Below, in pieces: positions 8,808 to 18,523 of a DNA stretch of 64,000 nucleotides (positions within the stretch are counted from its first letter, which is position 1; each line of letters opens with the position of its first letter). Origin of the DNA: JBGRQA01 sp041725895 (lineage in GTDB: Bacteria; Bacteroidota; Bacteroidia; Bacteroidales; Marinifilaceae). The translations under genes were made by a program, and so were the position numbers. Where the stretch lies: the NCBI GenBank assembly GCA_041725895.1, contig JBGRQA010000012.1:93813-157812 (forward strand), written 5' to 3'. The notes beneath the pieces were generated by a model. That model worked only from the letters and a program-made list of their open reading frames with translations, ran no database searches and had not been told where the DNA came from.

Positions 8808-11204
8808 CTACTCCAACAAATCAAATTCCTTGGTATCGTTAGTGCTGAAGGTTATTTTTTGGTCTTTCACAGCAATTTCCACCGGTTCGGCCCAGCCCCT
8901 GTCAAAATCAATTTTCAATTTACTGTGGCTAATGTCCAGTTTGATCCAATGGCTGCGGTAGCGAACGTGAAGGGATATGGATTTGATATCATTGGGTAAG
9001 CGGGGATTCAGCCAAAGTACGTCATCGTGTATTTCCAGACCGGTATAGCAACGTTGAATCAAATCAACGGTCCCGGCCATGGCCCCCAGGTGAATCCCTT
9101 CAGGTGTAGTCCCTCCCTGCACATCCTTAAAATCACTCATCAGGGCTTTCTCAAAAGTCTTCCAGGAACGGTTACGGTCCGAACGGGCGTAAACCCATGA
9201 GTGAATCACCTGGCTAAGAGTAGAACCATGGGAGGTTCGTTTCTGATAGTAGGTAATGTTCTTTATGATACTTCGTTTCTTGAAATCGTAGCCCAGTTGA
9301 CGAAACTGCTTCACAATCTCATCAGAAGAGAAGAGATAGAACAGCATCAACACATCAGCCTGCTTACTGGCTTTGTAACGGTTGGGGGAATCATTTTCCA
9401 TTTCAAGGATACGGTCCAAACGCATTATTTCGCCATACTGTGCCTGGTATTTTTTCCAATCGAGTTCTACCAGTTCGTCATAGCCTTCGAATTGAGAGAT
9501 AATATCGCCTTCGTGAAAGGGAATGTACATCCTATGGGCAATAACCTTCCATTTTTCAATATCTTCCTCCAACAGGTTGATTCTACCAGATAGCTCAATC
9601 CAGTGCTTCGGATCAAGCATTTCGAACAGATTCAGGGCACATTGAATCACCCAAACGGCCATAAAATTGGTATAGGCGTTGTTGTTCAGACCATGACTAT
9701 CCATTCCGGGATATTGTGTATGGTATTCATCCGGTCCCATTACACTCCGAATCTCATACCGGTCGAGTTTGGGATTGAATTCCGCGATACTGGACCAGAA
9801 TAAAGCAGTATCCAGGATAATTTCGGCCCCATAAAATATGAGAAATTCTTTATCGTTCGTAGCCTGGTAGTATTGCCACACATTGTAGGGAATCGCAGCA
9901 TTAATATGCCTTTGCAACCAGGAATAATCAGGAATCCAACGCCCTGATACCGGATTCAAATGAATTTTCTGACTCTCCTCCCGTCCATTGCTACCACTTT
10001 GCCATGGAAAAAGGGCTCCCTTGTATCCGTTCTCTCGAGCGATTTGCCGGGCCTCATCCAATCTTCGGTAGCGATACATCAGCGAAGAACGAGCAATATG
10101 TGGCGCATGAAGGTTTAAATAGGGAAATATATACAATTCATCCCAAAAAATATGGCCCCGGTAGGCTTCCCCATGCCACCCCCGCGAGGGGACCCCAACA
10201 TCCATATCAATACTATTTTTGGAAACAGTTTGGTTTAAATGAAAGATATGAAGACGAAGAATCAATTGTTCAGAATCCACACTCTCTATTTCAATATCGT
10301 TCCGCTCCCATATTTGTTGCCAGGCAGCTACATGTTTCGCCAGAAGATGAGAGAAGGAAGACAAACGTCTCAATTTTGACTGCGCTTCGGTAAGAGGATC
10401 GCTAATGGCAAAATCTTTAGAGGTGTAAATAACAGCGAGCTTCTCAATGCGTATGGGTTGTAATTTTTCACAAGCAAACACCATATCGTGCCCAACAAAA
10501 TCCGCCTCGCTAATTCTTTGACTATAGTAGTCTTGTTTTCTCTCATTGATTAAAATACTTGTTTTTACACCCTGTACCATTCGAACCAAAGATTGGTTGC
10601 TGGTAATTGCGAGGAAACACTCCTCATTCTCCATCCACCCTTTGCCGGATATATCATGATGCTTTCCATTAAATTTCCGATAGCGCTCTACGCCATTGTT
10701 GGTTACACCTCCGTCAATACCGGAACGAATGATAATATCCCCCTCCCAGTTTTCCGGAATCAATGTCCATTCTATTCCGGCCACATGCTGGTCATCCATG
10801 CTTACCATTCGCCGGCTTATCAATGATGTTTCCTTCCCCGAACGATCGGTAAAACGCATTTTTCGTTCCAGAATCCCGGTTTTCAGATTCAGATTTTGAA
10901 TGTATTCTCTTATCTCTACGTCAGCAAGATTGAACCAATCTCCATCCCGATGTTTAAAGGTAAGGAACAACCAGTTGGGCCAATTCACCAGGTCTTCGTT
11001 TTCAACTTTCTCCCCTTCTACTTTGGAGGTTACCCTGTTGTATCCGCCGGCAAGATAAGTTCCGGGATAATTGTATTGGTTTCGGGCCACTTCCTCCACA
11101 GCACCACGGGTGGCAAAATAGCCATTTCCCAAAGTACATAAAGCCTCCCGCAATGGATGTTCTTCCGGTTTCCATCCTTCATACTGGATAATCCAATTGT
11201 CCAT
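8808..11204 (-). CDS. Glycoside hydrolase family 65 protein, probable disaccharide phosphorylase
   Basis: 798 residues from the ATG at 11204; a TTG six codons earlier is less likely because MDNW-I is the typical family start. GH65 hallmarks are present: HGEAYRGHIFWDE at about 344-356, the catalytic acid E493 in MGPDEYH, and the later phosphate-site-like SKQADVLM and HGSTLS segments. The latter point to a phosphorylase (maltose, trehalose, kojibiose or nigerose type) releasing a sugar-1-phosphate rather than a hydrolase. The C-terminal beta domain is complete. No signal peptide, so it is cytoplasmic. A beta-phosphoglucomutase or transporter partner, often adjacent in other genomes, is absent here, so the substrate stays open. 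Confidence 0.88.
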   Translation of the reverse strand: MDNWIIQYEGWKPEEHPLREALCTLGNGYFATRGAVEEVARNQYNYPGTYLAGGYNRVTSKVEGEKVENEDLVNWPNWLFLTFKHRDGDWFNLADVEIREYIQNLNLKTGILERKMRFTDRSGKETSLISRRMVSMDDQHVAGIEWTLIPENWEGDIIIRSGIDGGVTNNGVERYRKFNGKHHDISGKGWMENEECFLAITSNQSLVRMVQGVKTSILINERKQDYYSQRISEADFVGHDMVFACEKLQPIRIEKLAVIYTSKDFAISDPLTEAQSKLRRLSSFSHLLAKHVAAWQQIWERNDIEIESVDSEQLILRLHIFHLNQTVSKNSIDMDVGVPSRGWHGEAYRGHIFWDELYIFPYLNLHAPHIARSSLMYRYRRLDEARQIARENGYKGALFPWQSGSNGREESQKIHLNPVSGRWIPDYSWLQRHINAAIPYNVWQYYQATNDKEFLIFYGAEIILDTALFWSSIAEFNPKLDRYEIRSVMGPDEYHTQYPGMDSHGLNNNAYTNFMAVWVIQCALNLFEMLDPKHWIELSGRINLLEEDIEKWKVIAHRMYIPFHEGDIISQFEGYDELVELDWKKYQAQYGEIMRLDRILEMENDSPNRYKASKQADVLMLFYLFSSDEIVKQFRQLGYDFKKRSIIKNITYYQKRTSHGSTLSQVIHSWVYARSDRNRSWKTFEKALMSDFKDVQGGTTPEGIHLGAMAGTVDLIQRCYTGLEIHDDVLWLNPRLPNDIKSISLHVRYRSHWIKLDISHSKLKIDFDRGWAEPVEIAVKDQKITFSTNDTKEFDLLE

Positions 11205-12071
11205 AGGTATTAGTTTTAGCAATTCTCTACATCTTCTCTCCTGGTTCTTTCATGCCATTCCTTTCAATTTACTTACTTCTAGAGGTAAAGTCAAGGCTTT
11301 TGTTTTCATAATTCTATTAGAGATTGTTACAATTCCATTTCCATAGAAAGATCACGTAATGGAAATGCAGCGATTGCGCAAAAATGGTTTACCTTTTCCA
11401 CCAATCAATTTTAAAACCTGGAGGACTGGTTATTTACAAACCCAACGATCCGTTTGGAGCTGTGTTTGCGTCGAATGCATCGCCATATCCTTAGGTGGAA
11501 AATCGTTCTTACCTTAATTGGCTTTGCCCAAAGATGTACTATTTGAAAAAAATGAAAGAATGATGAGACATTTTCACTGCATCCAATTTTTTCTGCAAGA
11601 GAAGAAAAAAGTGGATGCAGAAGTAGGAAAGACATGATACTTTTTAGCAACATGACAGCTTTCTCCCGAGCAATTTTCCCCTCTAGAAATACTGAATAAT
11701 TCTTTCATTTTTTAATCTCATTTGGAATCAGTTGTTAAAAACCGCACCTGCATCTCAAGAAATCAATCAGGTAAGCAACTGAAATTGTGTGCATTTTGAC
11801 ACACAAAAAAGGAGACTAAAACTTTTGTGTTATTGTTTATTAAGTCAACCAAACATTTTATCTTTGCTTTTGATAAAGCAAAAAACTACTTACACTCCTA
11901 AATTTACATTACGAAGAATACTATCGGCATCTACTGTCTGCTAACAAAACAGTCTGTGCATCTAATATTTCACCCCTATTTTGTACTTAGTAAAATTTTA
12001 GGTTTTTGTAATGATTTGTGGTCATAGCACCAATTGATTTTTGCTTCGTGCTCATTCGAAAATTATATTTC
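11205..12071. other. Divergent intergenic region with candidate promoter
   Basis: 870 bases between the divergent GH65 and AsmA-like genes, with no supported gene. TATCTTTG at 11859-11866 matches TAnnTTTG, with an ATTG 23 bases upstream; it points towards the AsmA-like gene and would give a ~200-nt leader. The rest shows nothing I recognise. Confidence 0.4.
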
Positions 12072-15000
12072 ATGAAACACATTATAAAGTTCCTTAAAAG
12101 ACTTTTAATAATTGTAAGTGCTCTCCTTATTTTGCTTGTTTTAATTGCAGAATTGGCTGAAGATGCTATTGTCAATCGAACACTTAAGGTAATAAACCAG
12201 ACTGTTCCTGCAACGGTTGAAATTGGTGATGTTTCCTTTTCTCTGATAAAAAAATTCCCCTTGGCCACCCTGGAGTTTAAAAATATCATCGTAAAATCAA
12301 ATCAAGATTCTGTCGAGCTTTCTCTCCGTCCCGATACCCTCTTAAATGCAGCAAGATTATTTGTTTCGGTAAATGCCATGAATTTAATGAATGGCTCACT
12401 TGATGTTAAAAGGCTGGATTTGGAAAAGGGAAATTGCAACTATTTCGTGAATGATCAAGGACTGGGTAACTTTGACTTTCTATTCCCGGAATCAGATACG
12501 ATCACTGATGAAAGCAACTCGACGAGTTATTCAATTAATCTAAAAAAGATCGTTTTAAAAGAGTTAAAACTAAGCTATTGGGATGTTCAAAATAGGACTC
12601 GAGCCAGCTTACTGTTCGAAAAAAACAAAGCAAAGATTAAACTCAACAAAGATGTTTGCGTGGCTCAAATTACCGGAAATGCTAGTTGCAGTAATTGTAG
12701 CTTTTCAGACAGCCCTATAAACATGATGCAAAAGGCTGAGGTAAGCTACCAGCTTAACTACAAAAATGGGGTCCTTGGCATTAAATCGATAAAACTATCC
12801 TCAGAAGGACTCGAATTAAATGCAAATGGAAATATAAACCTGACTCAGAAATACCCTGCCAATATTCAAGTTCAGAATTGCAGAATACACCTGGACACCA
12901 TCAGCAAATACATTCCCAAAACACTCATGAGCGAATATGGTATTGAAAAAGTTGCTGGAACAGTAAATCTAAAAGCAAGCATTAAAGGGGATCTATTGGA
13001 TTCCATTCTACCACATACTAAAGTTGATTTTAATCTGATTCAGGGAGAAATTGTCAGCCAACATTATCCCGTCGTTGATCAAATCAATTTGAAATTCTCA
13101 CTGACCAACGGAGAACTTCGAAATCTGCAAAGTACTACCATCAATTGTGAAAGACTACAATTTTCAAGCAATAAAAGTAATGCCAAACTAGATTTCACCA
13201 TCAAAGACTTAACTCACCCCCTATACACATTCAATTCGGACATTCATCTTAATTTGGCCGAGTTAGATTCACTTATACCAGACACTCTTGTACAGAAAAT
13301 TAAGGGGGAAATTCAAGCCAACATTAATGGAAAGGGCAAATTAACTTCCTGGGACCAATTACAAGATCCGGATTATCTGCGTCAAAATAGTACGGCAAAT
13401 ATTAAGATAACCAATCTATCATGCCAGAAGGATTCCAACCTCGCTATTGAAACTGTATCGGCTCAATTATCTTATAATCAAGACAGCATTCGCATTGAGA
13501 AACTTAAGGGATCATTACCTGCACAACACTTAAATATTAGGAACACCTCTTTGTTAGCCCATCTTAAGGGTAAAATGTCAAATCTGAATCACTTTGGTCT
13601 GGATATAGAATCCGTTCAGCTTGAGACCAACTACTGCAAACTACTAGGTACTATAAGTTTGAATAATTTGACTAAACCGAATTACAAACTTAGCTGCCAA
13701 TCCAGTTTTGATCTTGCTGAAATAAAGAAATTGATACCGGATTCCTTAATAACCGATGTAAGCGGACAAGTTGATTTTAATATTGTGTCGACAGGGCAAC
13801 TTCATCCCGATTCCATCAGCAATGAATTTGCTGATCTGTTCTTGAACAAAAGCGAAACGTTGATCAATTTCCGCGATATGTCCGTTCTTCTACCCGATCC
13901 GATGATGAACATTGACCAGTTTTCGGGACAGATTTCACTTAAGCGCGATACCCTAAGAATTAATCAAACCATGGGGGTTTTTAATGGAATGGATTTTAAA
14001 GTGGATTCAACTCAGATTTTGAATTACTACAACACTTTAATCGATAATAAAGCTGAACAACTCTCGGTTGTGGGCTCTCTACATTTTGGTGACATTGATT
14101 ATGCCTTGGTTGATTCTCTCATGAATAATTACCAGGAGAAATCAGCCAATCCAAAACAAGAGGTAGATGTTAAACCACGAAATTTTAATTTTGAGGTTAA
14201 AGGAAATCTGTCTTGTAACAGCTTCAAATACAAGGATGCGAAATTTACGAATATCAACAGCCTTTTTAATGCAAGTGACAGCCTGTATGTTTTCGATCAA
14301 TTTGAATTTAATGCTTTCGGTGGAAAGGTTAACAACTCTATAAAATACAGCATTGTTTCCGACAACAGGCAATCTCTGGCAGTAAAAAACAATACAGAAC
14401 AGATAGACATTCATCAACTCCTGAAAGATTTCGACAACTTCAAAGAGTTTGAACAGGATTATATTGTGGCAGATCAAATCAGTGGAAAATTAACGACTGA
14501 TTTACACGGTCAATTCTTACTCTTGGGAGATACTCTGGTAAATGACTCTACAATGGTAAAAGGAAATTTAAAGCTGGAAAACGGAGGTCTTTTTAATTAC
14601 GAACCGGCTCAGGAACTATCCAAATTTACGAATATTACCGAGTTAGATAATATGAAATTCAAAACCATCGAAAGTCAGGTGTTTGTATTTAAGAATGCAG
14701 TGTATGTTCCTCAAACGGAAATTAAGAGCAACGCAATGGATATTTCTGCCTATGGTATGCAAACTTTTGGTGAGGATTATGAATATCATTTACGCATCTA
14801 TCTGGGTGAAATTCTATATGGAAAAACCAAAAGAATACGTGAAAAGCAGGAAAAGAAAAAGAATAAACCCGATGGAGGAACTTCAGGTCTAAAATCTCTC
14901 TTTGTTGTTTCAAAAAGTATAAATGGGGAAACCAAAAATGGATTGGACAGTAAAAAAGCCAGAATGCGAATGAAAACAAAAATCAAGTTGCAAAATGTTG

Positions 15001-15074
15001 TTCTGGATATTATTTTTCATCCCAAATTAGAAAATTTCGAAACGGGTGTTAATCGTACTTACACAAAAAAATAG
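12072..15074 (+). CDS. AsmA-family envelope protein
   Basis: 1000 residues from the ATG at 12072; a GTG 18 codons upstream is not needed. One N-terminal transmembrane helix (about residues 10-29, LLIIVSALLILLVLIAELAE) is followed by a very long beta-rich periplasmic region with repeated AsmA-like segments of the type K-G-x-(I/L)-x-x-x-(I/V)-x-G. The C-terminal AsmA_2-like region (about 850-990) ends near KIKLQNVVLDI. AsmA-like proteins (related to TamB and YhdP) form hydrophobic-groove bridges linked to lipid transport and outer-membrane biogenesis. The stop codon is 5 bases before the next gene, so it is translationally linked to the DsbA-like protein. Confidence 0.82.
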   Translation: MKHIIKFLKRLLIIVSALLILLVLIAELAEDAIVNRTLKVINQTVPATVEIGDVSFSLIKKFPLATLEFKNIIVKSNQDSVELSLRPDTLLNAARLFVSVNAMNLMNGSLDVKRLDLEKGNCNYFVNDQGLGNFDFLFPESDTITDESNSTSYSINLKKIVLKELKLSYWDVQNRTRASLLFEKNKAKIKLNKDVCVAQITGNASCSNCSFSDSPINMMQKAEVSYQLNYKNGVLGIKSIKLSSEGLELNANGNINLTQKYPANIQVQNCRIHLDTISKYIPKTLMSEYGIEKVAGTVNLKASIKGDLLDSILPHTKVDFNLIQGEIVSQHYPVVDQINLKFSLTNGELRNLQSTTINCERLQFSSNKSNAKLDFTIKDLTHPLYTFNSDIHLNLAELDSLIPDTLVQKIKGEIQANINGKGKLTSWDQLQDPDYLRQNSTANIKITNLSCQKDSNLAIETVSAQLSYNQDSIRIEKLKGSLPAQHLNIRNTSLLAHLKGKMSNLNHFGLDIESVQLETNYCKLLGTISLNNLTKPNYKLSCQSSFDLAEIKKLIPDSLITDVSGQVDFNIVSTGQLHPDSISNEFADLFLNKSETLINFRDMSVLLPDPMMNIDQFSGQISLKRDTLRINQTMGVFNGMDFKVDSTQILNYYNTLIDNKAEQLSVVGSLHFGDIDYALVDSLMNNYQEKSANPKQEVDVKPRNFNFEVKGNLSCNSFKYKDAKFTNINSLFNASDSLYVFDQFEFNAFGGKVNNSIKYSIVSDNRQSLAVKNNTEQIDIHQLLKDFDNFKEFEQDYIVADQISGKLTTDLHGQFLLLGDTLVNDSTMVKGNLKLENGGLFNYEPAQELSKFTNITELDNMKFKTIESQVFVFKNAVYVPQTEIKSNAMDISAYGMQTFGEDYEYHLRIYLGEILYGKTKRIREKQEKKKNKPDGGTSGLKSLFVVSKSINGETKNGLDSKKARMRMKTKIKLQNVVLDIIFHPKLENFETGVNRTYTKK

Positions 15075-15079
15075 CAGGA

Positions 15080-15715
15080 ATGAAAAAGATCTCCTTCAAC
15101 CAATTTATGTATGGTATTTCGTTTTTGTTAGTGATCTGCATCATTCTCACTATATTGAATAAGTATGTTTTTAAAGATCCCCACTCCCCCATACATCTTA
15201 ACCAAAACGTCACAACAAATAGAAATGATATAATCTTTGGAAATCCCAATTCTCCTGAAACTATATATATGTTTTCATCCTATAAATGTGGCTACTGTAG
15301 ACAATTTTTCAGAACGGTTTTTCCTAAGTTAAAGGCAAATTATATCGATAAAGGTAATCTTAAATTAGTTGTGAAATTGGTTGAACCCAGTCAGGATCGC
15401 GATATGATGTATGCACTGGAGGTTGGCATTGGCATCAATCAATTTGGAGATTTTCGAAAATTTCATGAACTTTTATTGCACGACAACAATGTGGTATACA
15501 CCGATGATTTTAAAGATCTTTGTGACGATGTTTTGAGAACTAATTCTGATATTGCAGAGTGTATACTGAAAGAAACAGTCCACAACTATCTAAAGGAGAA
15601 CAATAGAGAATTTACGGAACTAAAACTGACCGGAACACCCAGTTTCATAATTAATCAGAAGCTATACAAGGGCTATCTTGAATACAACGAAATTGAAAAA
15701 ATAATAAGAAACTAG
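15080..15715 (+). CDS. Membrane-anchored DsbA-like thioredoxin-fold protein
   Basis: 211 residues. A single N-terminal membrane anchor (about 11-30) is followed by a periplasmic thioredoxin fold (about 50-210). The active site is C70-G-Y-C73, preceded by MFSSYK, and the cis-proline loop is TGTPSF near residue 194. An inserted helical region separates them, as in DsbA/Thioredoxin_4 proteins. It likely oxidises or isomerises disulfides of envelope proteins. The gap to the upstream AsmA-like gene is 5 bases, and the next gene, a lipoprotein with eight cysteines, begins 22 bases on. That lipoprotein is an obvious candidate client. Confidence 0.87.
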   Translation: MKKISFNQFMYGISFLLVICIILTILNKYVFKDPHSPIHLNQNVTTNRNDIIFGNPNSPETIYMFSSYKCGYCRQFFRTVFPKLKANYIDKGNLKLVVKLVEPSQDRDMMYALEVGIGINQFGDFRKFHELLLHDNNVVYTDDFKDLCDDVLRTNSDIAECILKETVHNYLKENNREFTELKLTGTPSFIINQKLYKGYLEYNEIEKIIRN

Positions 15716-15737
15716 AAATTTTATAATACAAAACAAA

Positions 15738-16079
15738 ATGAAGAAAAAATTAATTTTTATGCCATTGTCACTGCTTGGTGTTTTGGCTCTACTACAGTTT
15801 GGTTGTAGTTCGGATGACACAGAAGATGTTTGCGAAGCATTCACCCCTCCAGAATGCAAAACGGAAACTGAAGCTACAGCATGTTGTAGTGATGAAAGTT
15901 CGTGTTACTACCTGTACAACGGGAAAAAATATGCTTACAGTGATGAAGGTAAAAAGGAACTTATAGCTGTAATGTGCCCCAATATCTCGATGGAACAAAC
16001 ATCCAGAATTCAAGAGCAAATGGCTGCTCAAACAAGAAGGCTAATCAAAGAAATCCGCATTAGTTCAGTTTGCGAATAA
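15738..16079 (+). CDS. Cys-rich lipoprotein of unknown function
   Basis: 113 residues. The signal peptide ends at QFGC, giving lipidated C23 (Q at -3 is unusual but tolerated in Bacteroidota). Seven further cysteines follow (C32, C40, C49, C50, C56, C80, C112), an odd number and a high density for an envelope protein. A short acidic Ser-Asp tether comes after the lipid anchor, typical of surface lipoproteins in this phylum. I do not recognise a family. Position 22 bases after a DsbA-like gene suggests its disulfides are made by that protein. A strong hairpin terminator follows 8 bases after the stop codon. Confidence 0.75.
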   Translation: MKKKLIFMPLSLLGVLALLQFGCSSDDTEDVCEAFTPPECKTETEATACCSDESSCYYLYNGKKYAYSDEGKKELIAVMCPNISMEQTSRIQEQMAAQTRRLIKEIRISSVCE

Positions 16080-16087
16080 AAATAAAA

Positions 16088-16127
16088 GGCTGTCGATCAT
16101 TGAACGACAGCCCTTTATTTTTTGTTT
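16088..16127. terminator. Convergent terminator
   Basis: Perfect 8-bp stem GGCTGTCG (16088-16095) / CGACAGCC (16105-16112), 9-nt loop, then the T-rich tail CTTTATTTTTTGTTT. It lies between the ends of two convergent genes (stops at 16079 and 16130). Confidence 0.8.
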
Positions 16128-16129
16128 CT

Positions 16130-16651
16130 TCAAAAGAAAAACAGGGACCTTTTCACCTGCTTTCTTAAACACCGCTCCAGTGCTACTCCCCTTAGATTTT
16201 TAGCTATAATAATTCCGTTGCCATCTATAAGATAGGATTGTGGAATGGATCGAACTTTATATTTCTTCGCAGTTGAACTACGCCACGATTTAAAATCGCT
16301 CACATGGTAAGGCCAGGTCAAACTATCTTTTGCAATCGCTCGCTTCCAGGATATCTCCTTACTATCCAACGATACACTTAAAATGGTAAATCCCTCCCCA
16401 TTTTTAAACTCTCTGTTCTTGAATTTCTGATAGGCCTTAACCAGATATTTATTTTCCTTTCGACAAGGCTTACACCACGAAGACCAAAAGTCAATCAAAA
16501 CCATTTGCCCCTTAAAGGAGGACAGCTTTACAACTTCACCAGTAATAGATTTTTGTATTATTTCAGGTGCTTTATCACCTACATTAAGACCTTGTGCATT
16601 TACTTCCATCAGGCCAACAAGAAGAAGCAAAAGCATCAATTTATATTTCAT
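16130..16651 (-). CDS. TlpA-like secreted thioredoxin
   Basis: 173 residues from the ATG at 16651; a GTG two codons upstream is possible. A signal peptide (residues 1-20, cleaved near NAQ-G) is followed by an AhpC/TSA-type thioredoxin fold with active site W59-C60-K-P-C63 and cis-proline in RSIPQSYLID. This is the TlpA/ResA class of periplasmic reductant, often used for cytochrome maturation or disulfide reduction. It converges on the DsbA-like/lipoprotein pair and shares its terminator, so an oxidising and a reducing thioredoxin lie side by side. Confidence 0.88.
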   Translation of the reverse strand: MKYKLMLLLLLVGLMEVNAQGLNVGDKAPEIIQKSITGEVVKLSSFKGQMVLIDFWSSWCKPCRKENKYLVKAYQKFKNREFKNGEGFTILSVSLDSKEISWKRAIAKDSLTWPYHVSDFKSWRSSTAKKYKVRSIPQSYLIDGNGIIIAKNLRGVALERCLRKQVKRSLFFF

Positions 16652-16830
16652 AATCACATCCCTCTTTTTTGAAATACAAATATGTATCTAAATAAACAAA
16701 AAAGAAATAGTTTGTAAATTTTTATAACAAAGAGGATAAAAAAGCATAAATGATAAAGCCCTACCATTTCTTTTAAACAGCCTGCCGACCTGAAAACTAT
16801 ATACTTCCGCAGGAAAATTAATGGGTACTA

Positions 16831-17031
16831 CTAATCCTTTTCTTCCAGAGAGAAGATATCCTCCACTTTACACTCAAAAAAGCGAGCCATTTTTAAGGCC
16901 AGGACAGTGGAGGGGACAAATTTACCTTTTTCGATAGCGTTAATGGTCTGGCGAGATACGCCAATTTCCTGTGCCAATCCAGCCTGGGTGATATCCTTTT
17001 TGGCACGTTCTACTTTTAGTAAATTCTTCAC
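16831..17031 (-). CDS. Small XRE-family transcriptional regulator
   Basis: 66 residues from a GTG at 17031 (MKNLLKVERA...), the start that fits the usual length of this family; a TTG at 17058 would add nine residues. It is almost entirely an HTH_3 domain: TQAGLAQEIGVSRQTINAIE is the helix-turn-helix, followed by the family signature KGKFVPSTVLALKMARFF and an acidic end VEDIFSLEE. Such short regulators usually control the adjacent membrane-protein gene. Here the membrane protein lies directly upstream in the same direction, and a perfect palindrome sits between them. Confidence 0.85.
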   Translation of the reverse strand: MKNLLKVERAKKDITQAGLAQEIGVSRQTINAIEKGKFVPSTVLALKMARFFECKVEDIFSLEEKD

Positions 17032-17064
17032 AACTTTATATTTTAATGCTTCTACCAATTGTAA

Positions 17065-17088
17065 AAAGTTTGAGCTACCTCAAACTTT
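17065..17088. promoter_or_regulatory. Perfect palindrome, candidate operator
   Basis: AAAGTTTGAG (17065-17074) CTAC CTCAAACTTT (17079-17088): ten-base arms with no mismatch. It lies just before the start of the XRE regulator and after the stop of the membrane protein at 17127. On the minus strand it overlaps a TATAAAGTTTG promoter-like stretch. There is no T tract, so an operator is more likely than a terminator. Confidence 0.5.
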
Positions 17089-17126
17089 ATAAGGAATAGT
17101 TCTATTTCCATTTTCTCCTGCCTACC

Positions 17127-17588
17127 TTAGGCCATAAACTTCCAGTTCTTGTTGTAAACATACAAAATCGTATAGAATACCAAATGCAATTGCAGAATAT
17201 AAAAGCCATCCAATTGATACTCCGGCAGCAAAGCATAAACAAAACCGGTAAACAACCAGGTAACCAACAGTGCTTGCGTCAAACACTTAAATCGTAGCTG
17301 CTGATAGAACTCATCCTCCGCTTTCTCTTTGGAAAAAAGATACAGTATAAAACCGGCAATAGATAGAATCAAACTTGCGTTAAGCCATGGTTGATGTTCT
17401 TCCTTGGTAAAAGAAGGTGTATAATTCATCATCCTATCCAATTCTGCACCTTGTACACTAGCATCAACATGATTGTAACCGGCCCCAAACCCCCACCTAA
17501 TATCATCCACATTAGCAGTAAAAGATAGGACAATAGCAGTAAACAGAATACCAATTCGTTTAAAATAGTGGGGAAAGTAAGTTTTCAT
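17127..17588 (-). CDS. Four-helix membrane protein of unknown function
   Basis: 153 residues with hydrophobic segments at about 12-27, 70-85, 103-120 and 128-145. The first loop (about 28-65), between the first and second helices, is polar and probably faces the periplasm. I do not recognise a named domain. The arrangement membrane protein followed by a short XRE regulator is a common two-gene unit in bacteria, and the regulator probably controls this protein's expression. Confidence 0.7.
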   Translation of the reverse strand: MKTYFPHYFKRIGILFTAIVLSFTANVDDIRWGFGAGYNHVDASVQGAELDRMMNYTPSFTKEEHQPWLNASLILSIAGFILYLFSKEKAEDEFYQQLRFKCLTQALLVTWLFTGFVYALLPEYQLDGFYILQLHLVFYTILYVYNKNWKFMA

Positions 17589-18523
17589 ACGAATACATTT
17601 TTGGTGATCAGTCTAGGAGGTATTTCTCGGTCCAGAGAAATGAATTATTGCCCATAGCTCGATCTACCATTCATTTTTTTCTGAATCCATTCGAAAAAAA
17701 CAGAACCTCCTCTTGGATGATTTTTCAATATTTAATTTAATATCTTTTGTTTTGTGCACAGATCAGATGTAAAGTTTTATTTACTTTTTGACAAATTAAA
17801 ATTACCTTTTATCGATGATAAATTACATAACGGATCGTTTATTTGGCTTTCCGGTCCGTGGAATGCACCATCAGCCTGCCCCTTGGGTGCAATACAGAAA
17901 ATCATACCTGGTCGGGACAATGTTTTTGGTCCGGACAGTAAGCAGGCAATCAACAAATATACCCTTTGAGGATTCGGAGGATTTTGGGGAAATGGAGGAT
18001 TCATTTCCTCTGTTTCCTCTAAATCCTCAAATCCTATAAATGAATTACCTGGTACCAATAATTGAATAATCACAACAGCACTCAATTTATACAAGCCTCA
18101 AAATCTATACACTACAACACAAGTCTAGAAACATAATACATCTAACTGAAAATAAGAGTATTTATTTCGACAAACAGTCTGATCATTGCGCTTATCAGGC
18201 CTTCCTCAATGCCAGCATAATGATTTCTTTATTTTGTCAAAAGGATACTATGGACTTCTGAACAATAGGTTTGTAATTGCTAGTTTTAGCATTTACAGCC
18301 ACTATTAGAATTAAGATTTAATTATGACAAAAGAGAAATATATCCAACCCAACCATCTATCTATTTTTTTTTCTACACGTAGAATTGACTAATAAGATCG
18401 ATTTTTTCAAAACAAGGTAACAACCTGTATAAGGCACAACATTGGGGTACATCATAAACACCTCATAAAAAAACCTTTAAAAAGATTATTGAAGCATATA
18501 CCCTCTAAAGAAAAAAGTAAAAA
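17589..18523. other. Long gene-free gap
   Basis: 935 bases between divergent genes. Short open frames here do not look like proteins. A GGA-rich stretch followed by a TCC-rich stretch (about 17968-18032) could pair as a long imperfect hairpin. I see no promoter box that I would defend. Confidence 0.4.

Noticed and set aside
8808..11204. Trehalase or plain hydrolase assignment for the GH65 gene
   Set aside because: Phosphate-site-like segments (SKQADV, HGSTLS) favour a phosphorylase, though the sugar stays unknown.
17968..18032. GGA-rich/TCC-rich stretch as a terminator
   Set aside because: Many mismatches in the fold, no gene ends nearby and no T tract.
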